Source: Diplonema japonicum (lineage: Eukaryota > Euglenozoa > Diplonemea > Diplonemida > Diplonemidae). From it: a stretch of DNA of 64,000 nt. Below, in pieces: positions 23,070 through 32,628 of the stretch. The position numbers were made by a program, and so were the translations under genes. The DNA lies in contig OZ025735.1 of NCBI GenBank assembly GCA_964019335.1, forward strand, positions 158,501 to 222,500. Reading direction: 5' to 3'. The notes beneath the pieces are model-generated. The model was not told the origin of the DNA. It did no database searches and saw only the letters and a program-made list of their open reading frames with translations. The number at the start of each line of letters is the position of its first letter. Position 1 is the first letter of the stretch.

Positions 23070-23184
23070 AAGGGGGGTGTCTAAATTTTAATCTAATCGA
23101 AAGTTTAAATTATTCTTTTATTTCCCCTTCGAATCACCGCATGGAAACTATTTGAAGAAAAAAAAGGGGGTGGTGGTCCTGCCA

Positions 23185-25043
23185 ATGCCAGCAAAAATGG
23201 ACCCCGCCCGGCGGGCACACATAGAGAGGATAATGGAGAGAAGGCGGAAAGAAGGGAGGTCGAGCGTCAGCCGGTCAAGCACGACGGAGGGCAGGTTGGG
23301 GAACGTGGTTCCTGCGGTGTTCCCACCTGAGAGTGGGTACAGTGGGGTGAGCCCCGAGCCGAACCACCCTGTGTCGAGCCCTCATTCAGAGGCGGTGAGC
23401 TATGACCAGGAGTCGCTTGACAGACAACGGCAGGAGATATTGAAGATAAGGGAGGAGACGAGGAAGGAACTGGACAAGCAACGTGCGATTTCGGCACAGT
23501 CAGAGAACCAATTGAAATGGCAGCAGCAGCAGTTAGAGCAGCAGCTCAACTCGCAGAAGTCTGTAGACGAAAGGCTCCACGACCGAGCGATGAAGTACGA
23601 CGATAAAGATGATGAGCTGGAAAGACGCATTCGGGAGCGTGAGCGGGGCATGGAGGACAGGCAGACGGCCACGCTTCCGCCTACCACAGAAAGCAATGAT
23701 ACGAATCGAGCCCTTGCAGACAAGGTGGCAGATCTTGAAAGAAAGCTGAAAGACATGCAGCAACCCTCCCCCGTCCCTCCCCGTTCCACCACTGCTGACC
23801 CTTACGAAGTCTCCGTCCGTCGTGCGGGCCCGTCTGCCGCCAGCACTATCTACGACAACCCCAACAACTTCATGAAGCCCGGGCACACCACGAACCCGCC
23901 ACGCCACGCCGAGAACCTCAATGACCCCATCTTCAGCAAAAACCAGCCCCCCGCACCCCCTGCTGCACCGTGGATCTCCAGCTCATACTCCCCTCCGCGG
24001 GATACCCCGCCGTTCACTGTGAACCTGGGCCCCAACAAAGCTAACAAGGACCCGGTGTGGGAGTCCCAAGCGCCGATAAACGCTAGGGCGGCAAGGGAGG
24101 ACACCTGGGGTAAGAAGGATGACACTTGGGGTAGGAGGGATGACTCCTACAACCAAGGGGCACCGCAGCCACATCAACAACAGCAACATCAACGGCAGCA
24201 ACAATATCCGATGCAAGGGGAGCAGAGCGGGTACGCACCGCAGGAACAGAGCCATCATCACGCCTCGCCACCAAGGTACCAGCAACAACTGGAGAGCTAC
24301 CAACACCAGTACAACGGACAACAAGGGAACAGCAGCTACCAGCTCGGCACGGGGCTTGGAGGGGGGAGCCCGGCCGGGGGCGCCTCTCGGAGACAAGTGA
24401 ATGTGAACCTGCAGCTGCACAGGGAGTCCATCCTGCACGACATGAAGAACGGCGATGTCTTCATCAAGTGGACGAAGAACGACAAGCCGCACCTGCGATG
24501 GTTCTGGCTCAACCAGAAGAAACTGCTGCTGCTGTGGTCGAACACACAATCTGCATCCATTTTAATGTCCAACAACATACGCTTGGAGGAAGTGGTGTCT
24601 ATCAAGGCAGAGCAGCTCACAGAAGAGTCCCCTGGAGACCCTGGGCACCCTCAGGTATGCCTTTTTCTAGGATAGCCGAACTTTACCACCACAGGTGTAC
24701 TACCTTATGACAGTGACTACATACAAAAGGCAGCTACAGATGGCCTGTCAAAATAGAGAAAAGTTCAACAGATGGTTTGAAGGGCTCACTTTGCTCACCC
24801 AGCAGTACCGACAGGTGTGGAAGGGAGATTGGAGGGAAGGGAGGGAGAAAAAAAAAAATACAGGCCAATGAAGTTGCTTATGCTCAAGCTGCTAACCCAG
24901 CAATGTCCCGAGTTTTATCTAGACAGTATGTAGGAAGGGGGGGGGGAAAGAAAAACAAAAAAGGGCTATGCAAAGTCGTTCTGCGCGAAATGCAACTGTT
25001 ACTGCTGCCGATTGATCTCTTTTTTTTTTCTTCCTCGTGGTAA
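23185..25043 (+). CDS. Coiled-coil, Gln/Pro-rich protein with C-terminal PH-like domain, at least three exons
   Basis: Exons are 23185-24654, 24695-24814 and 24864-25043 in the simplest model (introns 40 and 49 nt, phase 0), about 589 residues. Start may also be ATG 23197. Residues about 70-205 are a coiled coil (QEILKIREETRKELDKQRAI, KVADLERKLKDMQQ), followed by a Pro-rich and then Gln/His-rich disordered part. A PH-like domain runs from about residue 412 (VNVNLQLHRESILHDMKNGD, FIKWTKNDKPHLRWFWLNQK) and ends across the introns with the hallmark helix CQNREKFNRWFEGLTLLTQQ, whose Trp is conserved in PH domains. Splicing is needed to complete it. The 3' end is uncertain: removing GT-AG 24930-24975 would give a Cys-rich tail (FCAKCNCYCC) and a later stop. 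Likely role: membrane or phosphoinositide-linked scaffold. Confidence 0.7.
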
Positions 25044-25849
25044 ACCCTTTCCCCCCCCCCCAAAAAAAAGGACTCTTAGAATATGTTCAAAACACCCTTT
25101 ATTGGTTTCTATTATTTTTTTTTTTTTCTCTGGCAAAAAAAAAAAGAAGACTTTGTAGTAATAGTGTGTGTGATTTTATACCCCCTTTTTTTTTCTATTT
25201 TTTTGTGAATAAAAACAAAAAGGAAAAGAAAGCCACAGGAGAAATAAAATCTTTGCACCATATCTCTAAAACCATTCTGGTCAATCCTTCTTTTTTTTTT
25301 GTGTCGCCCCTAATACTCGTGGAAAGGTGCTCAGAGTGGTCTTTTGGGACTTCTATGGTAGGAGAGTCACGAAACGAAAGTTTCATAAGCCTTTTTTTGA
25401 AAAAAACAGAAATTCTCTGCGTCTTCCACGCAAGGGGTGCTAAACGGGTTTTGGAGATATGGAGTTATTTTTATTACCACGAAAGTATAGACAGATTTCT
25501 CTCTCCTTTGTTCGCCTCCCTTCCCCCCCCTCCTAGATATGTATGAAAAAAAAAGAAGAAAAGGCGGGAGAAAAAAAGAAAAAAAAAAGAGAAAATTCCC
25601 CTTTTTTTTTTCTGAATTTCTCTCTCTCCCCCCTGGTTTTGTGTCAACCCCCTGCCAGTAGGGGGGGGGGGGGGGGGGTTTCAGTAGTTCAGCGGGGTCT
25701 TTTTTTTTCTCGTGGGGCCCATTCAGAAAAAAAAAAAAAAAGAAATACTGATTCCCTTCCGCCACCCGCCTTCTTCGACCTTTCCACGGATGCCAACACG
25801 ATGCAATTCCAAATTAGGGCAAACCAAGTTTTAAAAAAAAAAAAAAAAA
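25044..25849. other. Intergenic, one inverted repeat
   Basis: No gene. It includes a 15/16-bp inverted repeat, CCATATCTCTAAAACC (25258-25273) against GGTTTTGGAGATATGG (25447-25462), about 173 bp apart. Also a G-run at about 25662-25678 and an A-run just before 25850. Confidence 0.6.
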
Positions 25850-26110
25850 ATGAGCAAAATAAGCAGCAGTGGAACACCTTCAAGGTACCAGGTGACTAAA
25901 TGCCACATAGCGAATAAGGTTGGTACGGGGAAGAACTTCAGGTATTTAGGGGAGTGCGTCATCGCTGACCGGTTGGGGCCAAGCAGATGGGTGGCACAGG
26001 TGCACCAAGCACCGACACCAGTCGTTCCAGGGCACGGAAGAAGACTATTGGATTACCAGAAGGCAGCGAGACAGAGCTGCACCGCAGACGCGAGTTACAA
26101 CAAAAAATAA
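25850..26110 (+). CDS. Small hypothetical protein, 86 residues
   Basis: An 86-residue basic ORF that I do not recognise. Its support is indirect: the ATG directly follows an 18-base A-run, as in most genes here, and the composition over 25850-26100 is normal for coding DNA and unlike the flanking spacers. It contains several Cys (about residues 18, 36 and 77) and no hydrophobic segment. The stop falls inside an A/T run, so the true 3' end might involve an intron or a homopolymer length error. It could also be an untranslated leader for the gene at 26246. Confidence 0.35.
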   Translation: MSKISSSGTPSRYQVTKCHIANKVGTGKNFRYLGECVIADRLGPSRWVAQVHQAPTPVVPGHGRRLLDYQKAARQSCTADASYNKK

Positions 26111-26245
26111 AAAAAAAATTAAAAAAAAGGCAATTACACCCTCGGACGTTATTTTCTTTCTTCTTGATTCCTTTCTTTTTTTTTTTTAACTCCCCACTAA
26201 AAAAAAAAAAAAAAAAAAAAAGAAACAAAAAAGGAAAAGGGGCAT

Positions 26246-28165
26246 ATGCACAAATGGACCCCACGAGAATTCCTAAAGAAATGGCAAACCGCGCTTAAAG
26301 CCAACGACCTCCAAAGGATGGCGGCCCTGCACCCAACCATCCATAAAGAAGATCTCGAGACACTGGAGCGTGTAGCGTGGGACATGCGGAGCGCAAGGCT
26401 ACCAGGCGTCGGGGGGATGAAGGAAAACGTCTTAAGCGCGACCGTAAACACGAATGCAAAAGGATGGAGGTGCTCGGCGAGAGTGCTGTGGGTAGGCTGC
26501 GAGATGAAAGAGATCGACGAGCCCGCCGCAGTAACAGTCGCACGTCGCATTGTGCGGAACAAAAAAAAACTGGATTTACACGGAAGCCTGTTAGTCACGG
26601 TGTTGCAATGTTTGTCGCTTGCGAGAACAGAAGGCCCTGAAAAAAACGTTGAGCTCAGACCGTGGTTTACGAATCTCGTCGGTGCTGTGATCCATGGTGT
26701 TTTACAGTGTAAAAAACTGGCGAAAGACGGTTCAGAACAAGGCGCCCAGCAGCTTCCGAAAATCCTGTCGATTTTGAGAAAAACACGGTTTTTCCACCTC
26801 CCCGATGACACGTACGTCGCGATAGAAAAGGAGATCGTGGCAAGGGTGTGGGCGTTGAAAAGATTCACGGAAAACGATTTCCGGCACACGCTGCAAGCGC
26901 TGTGCGGGATCCCTTGCGGGTCAGAAGCCCACCGCAAAGCCAGGTCGGAACTGCATGAGAAGCTATGCCGCTACGCGTTGCAAAAAATCCCAGATTTCAA
27001 AGACCCTCTTGGCATCGGCAGAATCCTAACAACCGTGAACAGAACCCCGGAATCAGCTAAATACGCAGCAACACTAGCAAGCACGTGGTCGAAGTGGAAA
27101 GGCCTCCCTTATGATGCTGCAGTGTCGTTGTCTTTATTAAAACTGGACAATGGGTTGTCAGGTGACGCTCGTATCTTCCGGGCAAACGACAAGGTACTTT
27201 CTCTTGAAACGCTGCTCATGCTGCTCGTGGTTTCGAGAAAGTCGCTGCAACGGGATTTTCCGTTCACAGAAGAGCTCTCCCGCGCTGCAAGGGAAGAAAC
27301 TAAGGAAATTGAGTCACCCCACACGCTCTTTTTACTGCTTCGCGCAGCGGCAAGCACGTCAAACAAAACTCTCCGTGAAACCTTGTTGAAACTTGTTGTA
27401 AACACAAAAGAAAGTTGTGTCGAAGCTCTGTCAATGTCAGAACTATCTCTTTATGCAAAGCTAGAACCCACTGTAGCCGTATTCACACTGGTTAAAAGAC
27501 ACATGGCGCTCGGGACGTGTTACCTCCCTTCCGTGAGGGATACTGTTCACATTGTACATGGAATGGTGAAAACTCCCAAGAGCAACAGAGACCGGGTTCT
27601 TGAAGACATGTTGACCAGGAACATGATAGGCAGAACCGGGAACAGCAGAGAGCTCGTTGGATTGTTAAAGGGAGCGGCGAACGGATCGTGTCAAGGAATC
27701 GTAAAACGTATATTTTCAAACGGTCTGGATATGCGGTGGTTTACTGGATACTCCGCAGGGAGGCTTGCAGATTCTGTGCACAGCTTGGCACGGCTCTCTT
27801 GGTCGGTGGAGATCACCTCGCTTCTAGATAGGTTTCCCCATCTGATCCCTGTTGCCGCGCAGCCGCTGGCGAATTTCGTCGCTTCCCTGGCTTTGCTTCC
27901 CTCCACCATTAAGCCGTTCCTGTCGGACATCACCCTGTTGGGTCCTGTGACGCCGCCCACCGCAATTTCCTTAATCAACGTCTTTGCGAGGTGTAACGTG
28001 TCCGCACCTACTAATGTTGTAGACAGATGTGTCGAAGTCTTGACAGGCGCACCTGTCCGAGAACACATCGCAAGGGAAACCCTTGAAAACCTACGAAAAA
28101 TGCTGTACGGCAAAGGCAGAGGCGACCACGCCGTGGAATATTTACAAGCATGTTGTTGCAAGTAA
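26246..28165 (+). CDS. Large alpha-helical repeat protein, possibly FAST-kinase/RAP-like organelle RNA factor
   Basis: A 639-residue protein with no intron and no clear catalytic motif. The sequence is almost entirely short amphipathic helices with repeated Leu/Ala spacing, for example VTVLQCLSLARTEGP, LPKILSILRKTRFF, LLLRAAASTSNKTLRETLLK and LAWSVEITSLLDRFPHLIP-like segments. This pattern is typical of mitochondrial helical-repeat RNA-binding proteins (FASTK/RAP, HPR or OPR classes) that are abundant in Euglenozoa. No RAP domain is visible at the C-terminus, which ends ...HAVEYLQACCCK, so the assignment is a guess from general architecture. ATG 26246 follows a short A/G leader; the next ATG (26282) is also possible. 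It may instead be an ARM/HEAT-type scaffold. Confidence 0.6.
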   Translation: MHKWTPREFLKKWQTALKANDLQRMAALHPTIHKEDLETLERVAWDMRSARLPGVGGMKENVLSATVNTNAKGWRCSARVLWVGCEMKEIDEPAAVTVARRIVRNKKKLDLHGSLLVTVLQCLSLARTEGPEKNVELRPWFTNLVGAVIHGVLQCKKLAKDGSEQGAQQLPKILSILRKTRFFHLPDDTYVAIEKEIVARVWALKRFTENDFRHTLQALCGIPCGSEAHRKARSELHEKLCRYALQKIPDFKDPLGIGRILTTVNRTPESAKYAATLASTWSKWKGLPYDAAVSLSLLKLDNGLSGDARIFRANDKVLSLETLLMLLVVSRKSLQRDFPFTEELSRAAREETKEIESPHTLFLLLRAAASTSNKTLRETLLKLVVNTKESCVEALSMSELSLYAKLEPTVAVFTLVKRHMALGTCYLPSVRDTVHIVHGMVKTPKSNRDRVLEDMLTRNMIGRTGNSRELVGLLKGAANGSCQGIVKRIFSNGLDMRWFTGYSAGRLADSVHSLARLSWSVEITSLLDRFPHLIPVAAQPLANFVASLALLPSTIKPFLSDITLLGPVTPPTAISLINVFARCNVSAPTNVVDRCVEVLTGAPVREHIARETLENLRKMLYGKGRGDHAVEYLQACCCK

Positions 28166-28226
28166 TCTTTCCCCCCCTTCCCATCTTTAAAAAAAAAAAA
28201 AAAAAAGGGAAACAAAAAAAAAAAAA

Positions 28227-29342
28227 ATGGGTGTCAGCAAAGCCATGCCGCCAGCGAACACATGGTCCGTGGGCGAGGTAGGCCGATGGCTGTCGAGTAA
28301 AGGTTTGGGGGAGTACTGCCGGCTGTTCGAAGAACAAAAAGTAGACGGCGAGGCGTTGTTGATGCTTGTCGAAGACGACTTTAGAAAACCCCCTCTGAGC
28401 ATGCCTAAGGTTGGCGACATTAAGAAGATAGCGAAAAACATCGACACCCTAAGAGAGCAGGACGCAGTAACATCCTGCCTCGCAGGACAATCTGCAAACC
28501 CCATCTCCGACAAGGGGACAAGGAGCAGACAACTAGTGAGACTCGTAGCCGCCGCGGCGTACTGCTGCCTCTCTATATTCACAACGTCGTTCTCCTTAGT
28601 GGCAGCGCATGAAAGGGTCCCCCACACAGATTATTACCCACCTCTTCCGGATTTGTTTCTCGATAATGTTCCCAGGATACCGTGGGCATTTGCTGCGTCG
28701 GAGGTGTTCATATTGTCGTTGGGTGGGATATTGATCGCACTCCTTGTGGTTCACAGGGCAAGAATCGCCATCCTAACCCGTTTTCTTGCAATTTCCGCGA
28801 CGGTTTTCCTGTTGAGGTGTGTTACAATGCTAGCAACGTCGTTGTCGGTCCCGGGGGCTCATCTTGAATGTCAACAGCTGCAGCTTTCAAGTTTTCAAGA
28901 GAAACTTGATCGAGCGTTGACGATAATGATGGGGCTTGGGTCGACGGTGTTTGGGGTTGAAACGTGTGGTGATTATATGTTTAGCGGTCATTGCACAGGG
29001 CTCACCCTTCTAGCCTGCTTTATTTGTGAATACACCCCCGCCTCATGGGCAGGATTCCACCGAATTATATGGATGCTGTGTGTGTTTGGGATTTTTTGCA
29101 TTCTTGCCGCGCACGAGCATTACAGCATCGATTGTTTTGTAGGGTTTTATATTAGCTCGCGTGTGTTCGCGTACTACCACTCGCTGGCCTATCAGGTTTC
29201 GACAATGACGCCGTCGCAGTGGAAGAGGCTGGGGATGTGGTTCCCCTTGGTGGCCTACTTTGAGAGGTACACCCCCCCCAATGGTTACTCTAACACCTAC
29301 GATATTCCTTACTTCGCGAAAAATATTCGTTATGAAGATTAA
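28227..29342 (+). CDS. SAM-domain sphingomyelin-synthase-like lipid transferase (PAP2_C family)
   Basis: A 371-residue protein. Residues about 13-75 are a SAM domain (WSVGEVGRWLSSKGLGEYCR, VDGEALLMLVEDDF). Then come about six membrane segments with the PAP2_C signature of the sphingomyelin/ceramide-phosphoryl transferase family: CGDYMFSGHCTGLTL with His255, and ILAAHEHYSIDCFVGFYISS with His298 and Asp302. These match the catalytic His-His-Asp triad, with the usual four-residue spacing from His to Asp. Family members transfer a phospho-headgroup (choline, ethanolamine or inositol) from a phospholipid to ceramide at the Golgi or plasma membrane. SAM plus PAP2_C is the layout of animal SMS1 and SAMD8, while kinetoplastid sphingolipid synthases, as I recall, lack the SAM domain. 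The headgroup cannot be read from motifs. The ATG directly follows an A-run; no intron. Confidence 0.88.
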   Translation: MGVSKAMPPANTWSVGEVGRWLSSKGLGEYCRLFEEQKVDGEALLMLVEDDFRKPPLSMPKVGDIKKIAKNIDTLREQDAVTSCLAGQSANPISDKGTRSRQLVRLVAAAAYCCLSIFTTSFSLVAAHERVPHTDYYPPLPDLFLDNVPRIPWAFAASEVFILSLGGILIALLVVHRARIAILTRFLAISATVFLLRCVTMLATSLSVPGAHLECQQLQLSSFQEKLDRALTIMMGLGSTVFGVETCGDYMFSGHCTGLTLLACFICEYTPASWAGFHRIIWMLCVFGIFCILAAHEHYSIDCFVGFYISSRVFAYYHSLAYQVSTMTPSQWKRLGMWFPLVAYFERYTPPNGYSNTYDIPYFAKNIRYED

Positions 29343-29431
29343 GTGAGGGGGAAGAGCGGTTGTATCAAAAAAAATTTTTTTCCGTGTTTTTTTTTTTTTT
29401 TTTTTTTGTTTGTTTGTTTGGACAAGGGAGG

Positions 29432-29465
<34 letters not shown>

Positions 29466-29569
29466 GAGAAATTGTTGTTGCTAAAAAAAAAAAAAAGAAG
29501 AAGAAAAAAAAGAGTCGAGGCACGCTTTGTTCGGCTTTTTTTTTTTTAAAACTTTTCATATAAAAAGAA

Positions 29570-29601
<32 letters not shown>

Positions 29602-29706
29602 CCCGGCTTTGTGTGAGAAAGTCTCCTCAATTTTACTTTACTTTATTCAAGTACCCTCCATTGGGGGTTGGGGGGCTGGGGCGAAATATTATAATAGCTA
29701 TTTACT

Positions 29707-29763
29707 GCCAACAAGTACTGACTTCACCGTTACCTCGAGGCAACGGTAAAGCATTACTTGGCG
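29707..29763. repeat. Hairpin within the repeat zone
   Basis: GCCAACAAGTA and ACCGTT on the left pair with AACGGT and TACTTGGC on the right, around a CTCGAGG centre. The stem is imperfect and about 20 bp long. It abuts the left arm of the element that starts at 29777. Confidence 0.65.
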
Positions 29764-29776
29764 GTAGGTAAGTGGC

Positions 29777-30233
29777 TTTATTTCACGACACTTCTGAAAT
29801 CTACTTCACCACGAGGTTACAATTCAAGTTGTTTTCCCTCATTTTGTTGACTAAGTGCTGCCGCTGTCGCTGGCATTGCTACTGTCACCATCTCTAATCA
29901 AGCCTTCTTCTCATACCTGGCGCGGCCACTCGTTTCTCACTTTCTGCTGGAGCTTGGTAAGCTGACTAAATGAAGAAAAGTTGTAATTGGGAACAAGGCC
30001 TAGCCAAAAGTGGGCAAATTAGGAGGAAAAGGTAGTCCAACTTGGAACTAAACCCAGGCGAAAGTTGGCCAATTGAGCTGAACCTGGGGGAAAATTAGCA
30101 AACTGAGAGGAAAAAGCAGCCCCACTGGAACTGAACCGAGGCAAAAATTGGCCTACCGAGGCACATTATTTCACCGTGAAGTAATGATATTTAGCGTTGC
30201 CCTAGTGCGTGAAGTAATTTCAGAAGAGTGAAA
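29777..30233. repeat. Foldback element with inverted GTGAAATAA-type arms
   Basis: The left arm TTTATTTCACGACACTTCTG (continuing AAATCTACTTCACC) is the inverse of the right arm GCGTGAAGTAATTTCAGAAG (continuing AGTGAAATAAA) at 30207-30234. A near-palindrome, ATTATTTCACCGTGAAGTAAT, lies at 30166-30186. No ORF of note is inside; the middle holds a degenerate ~86-bp tandem repeat. Confidence 0.7.
29989..30160. repeat. Degenerate tandem repeat, two units of about 86 bp
   Basis: Each unit has the same order of short words: a gap-rich AGGAGGAAAA or AGAGGAAAAA block, then CCAACTTGGAACT or CCCACTGGAACT, then AACCCAGGCGAAAGTTGGCC or AACCGAGGCAAAAATTGGCC. Similarity is clear but imperfect. It lies inside the foldback element. 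Confidence 0.6.
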
Positions 30234-30855
30234 TAAAAAAAAAAAAAGAAAAGAAAAAAGAAGAATGAATTTTGATGAAAGGCACTTGGTACCTTCTGGT
30301 GTCATATTTTCTTTTTTTCTCTTTTTTTTTTTTTTTGTTTAGACTTGCTTTTTCTACCTCGGTGGGTTCACTTCTTGTTCTTCTTCCTCCTCCGTTCCCC
30401 GCCATGCACTGCTCTTTTTGATGTGTCGTGAGAGTTCTTATTGCAAAAACAAGTAAGCCGCGGGAAAGAAAAAAAAATGAAAAGCTAGAAGGGAAAAAAA
30501 AAAAAAAAGACGAGCTTACAAATTTCAATAAAACCTCCTATATAAAAGAAAAAAAAAAAGATAAAGAAGAAAAGAAAGAAAAAGTTCAAATGAAAGGTGA
30601 GGATGCGACTCAGTAGGACAGAAGTCTGTGTCCCGTTTTATGTGAGTTTAAAAAAAAAGAAAAAAAAAAAAAAAGAAAGACGTTGTACTAAGCACCCCCG
30701 TCACCCCGGGTTTCTTTTTTTTTTTTTTTTTTTTTTTTAGAGACAAGGGAGACGTTTCAAAACAGGAACCTCCTTTATCTCATCTCTTTCTGTTCCTTCC
30801 CCCCCCCTCTTTTTTCCTTCTTTTTTCTTCCGATGAGGGGGGGGGGGGGGGGTCA

Positions 30856-30886
30856 ACGTGGTGAAGTCATTTTCAGAGTGAAATAA
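30856..30886 (+). repeat. Solo copy of the foldback arm motif
   Basis: ACGTGGTGAAGTCATTTTCA followed by GAGTGAAATAAG matches the arms at 29777-29813 (inverse) and 30207-30234. No partner arm is visible nearby, so it may be a solo end or a truncated element. Confidence 0.6.
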
Positions 30887-31387
30887 GACCCACGGCTTTC
30901 GGCTTTCTTTAGAAGAAAGGAAAAAAAAAAAAAAAAAAAAAAAAAAGGGACACGCAGATTTAAACTCTTTTTATAGAGAAAGTAAAAATGAAAAAAAAAT
31001 CACGTTGTCCACCCCCCTCCCCCCCCCCCTATTTTCCTTTATTTTTAGGGGGGAAAAAAGGGAGAGAAACCAACGTTTTCAGTAACTTTTTTTTGGGGGT
31101 GCTTGGTAATGAGTCAGTAGCGACGCCACTTCACTGATTCGAATTGAGTTTTTGTGGCAAATCCACTACATCGGTAGGGATAGATTTCTCTTAATTTCGG
31201 CATTAAAAAAAAAGTTACTGAGCGTTGTTCTTTTTTCCCAAAAGGGGGGGGGAAAAAAAAAGTGCGCTCCATGTCAGCTTCCTCCCATGTCTCTTTTTTT
31301 TTTTTCTCATATTTTGTCATAATTTTTTTGACATGTGGGGACGTGTTCATGCCATCTCCCCCCCCGCCAGAAATAACATTGGTAGCC

Positions 31388-32500
31388 TTTTTTATATGGG
31401 TCGATTTCAAAAAACCCCCCCCCAAAAGAAATGAGGCCAATTGACACTTTCGTTGCATCTTTGGGCATGCCGCCCCCTTTAAAAAAATTCTCCATATTTC
31501 CCGGCCCATATTAGGAAAGAACCCGGGTCAGAAATCGCTCAAGAGTGCTATTTTTGACCTATGAAAAATTTCAGTCTTAGGGGTAAAAATCGGGTTTTAG
31601 TGGTTTTGGTAAAGTCAGAGAGTATGCTTTCAATAGCAAGAAATAGCGGAACTCACTGCTAGAAGGTGGCTGAAATGATGTTGGAAACCTTCATTTCCTA
31701 GTCTTCTGCGGCTGAGATGTGCTGCTGCTGAGTGGGCGACCTCGTTTCTTTTTCATACCATTAGGCCTTCTACCGCATTTTGGGGGGGTTTTAAGAGGCT
31801 CATTCGTAGGTGTACTTGGTGCTTTGGGCTTGTCATGGGGTGTCGAGTATTTTTGTAATTTGGTTACTATTCTTTCTCGTTTTTCAAGTCCGGGAAGGCT
31901 ATCAAGAACGTCCTCATACTCACAAGATTCATAGACTGGGGGCCTTTTCTCTGCCCTGTCTGCATCGAGTTCTTTGATGATGTACTTTAGTTCTTTCTAG
32001 CTCGTGGACGCGCGCGTAGCAAATACACCCTCCGTGTGCTCCTGAGCTCATATGCACCTGTAAAATCCGGAAACTCAAGAATCTTCTTTTTGTACGGGCC
32101 AAAGACATCAGTAACTACATCGTTGCCACTGAGCTTCTCAAAAACCTCTGTGGCGGGTGTCCTGATCGCCGTGGTGTTCCCATTTACCCTTTCTCGGTCC
32201 GAATACCATTTTTTTTTACCCCTAGCTTCTCAACAGCAAGTTTAAAAGCATCCATTTTTGTCACCCCCTCTTTTACTGAATTTGTGCAAAGTGAAAAAAC
32301 CCATTTTTGTCCCTAGGACTGAATTTCTGGGTACTAGTAACACTCACTTTCCCATTTTCTGGGGTGTTTTCTTTCCTAACCTGGGCCGGGAAAGTTGTAG
32401 AATTTTTTTCTTTGGGAAAAAGTACTTAAAGAAATATTGAAAGTGTCAATTGGCCTCATTTTGGGGGGGGTTTTTTTTTGAAACGATGCCATATTTCAAA
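31388..32500. mobile_element. Inverted-repeat element (about 1.1 kb) with minus-strand ORF remnant
   Basis: Terminal inverted repeats of about 110-130 bp: the left arm (31405-31525) includes AAATGAGGCCAATTGACACT and TTTCCCGGCCCATATTAGGA; the right arm (about 32360-32483) carries the same words inverted, AGTGTCAATTGGCCTCATTT and CTAACCTGGGCCGGGAAA. Arms differ by small changes, so it is not a recent perfect duplication. Inside lies a broken minus-strand coding region (31691-32255). No transposase family is recognised, and no target-site duplication could be fixed because the flanks are homopolymeric. Confidence 0.65.
31691..32255 (-). pseudogene. Broken minus-strand ORF ending in an AT-hook-like motif
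   Basis: The reading begins at ATG 32255 (MDAFKLAVEKLGVKKNGI), breaks near 32190, continues in a second frame (TPATEVFEKLSGNDVVTDVF, KKKILEFPDF), breaks again near 31998, and ends in a third frame with KELKYIIKELDADR, YEDVLDSLPGLEKRE and the basic KKKRGRPLSSS before the stop at 31691. KKRGRP is an AT-hook core, a minor-groove DNA-binding motif. Composition in these stretches looks coding although the frame is broken twice. It is probably a decayed ORF of the surrounding inverted-repeat element. The breaks could instead be cis introns, but I see no good GT-AG pair. No family recognised. Confidence 0.5.
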
Positions 32501-32628
32501 ACCACAATTTCACCACCCCCCCCCTTCTTTCCCTTTTTTTTAATTCCCAACTTTTCTACTCACAGAAAAAAAAAGAAAAAAAAAAAGGACTCCCTTCCCT
32601 CCCCCTTTTTCTCCCTGTATTCCAAACA

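Larger units (their letters stand above)
29343..32628. other. Repeat-rich gene-free zone (3.3 kb)
   Basis: There is no + strand gene. It contains homopolymer blocks (29430-29461, 29576-29600, 30720-30738, 30917-30947), a hairpin at 29707-29763, a foldback element 29777-30233 with internal tandem repeats, a motif copy at 30856-30886, and an inverted-repeat element 31388-32500 with a broken minus-strand ORF. These are listed separately. Confidence 0.7.

Noticed and set aside
25037-25546. 169-residue ORF in the spacer after the PH gene
   Set aside because: Mostly Phe/Lys/Pro homopolymer translation and overlaps an inverted repeat; no start context or domain.
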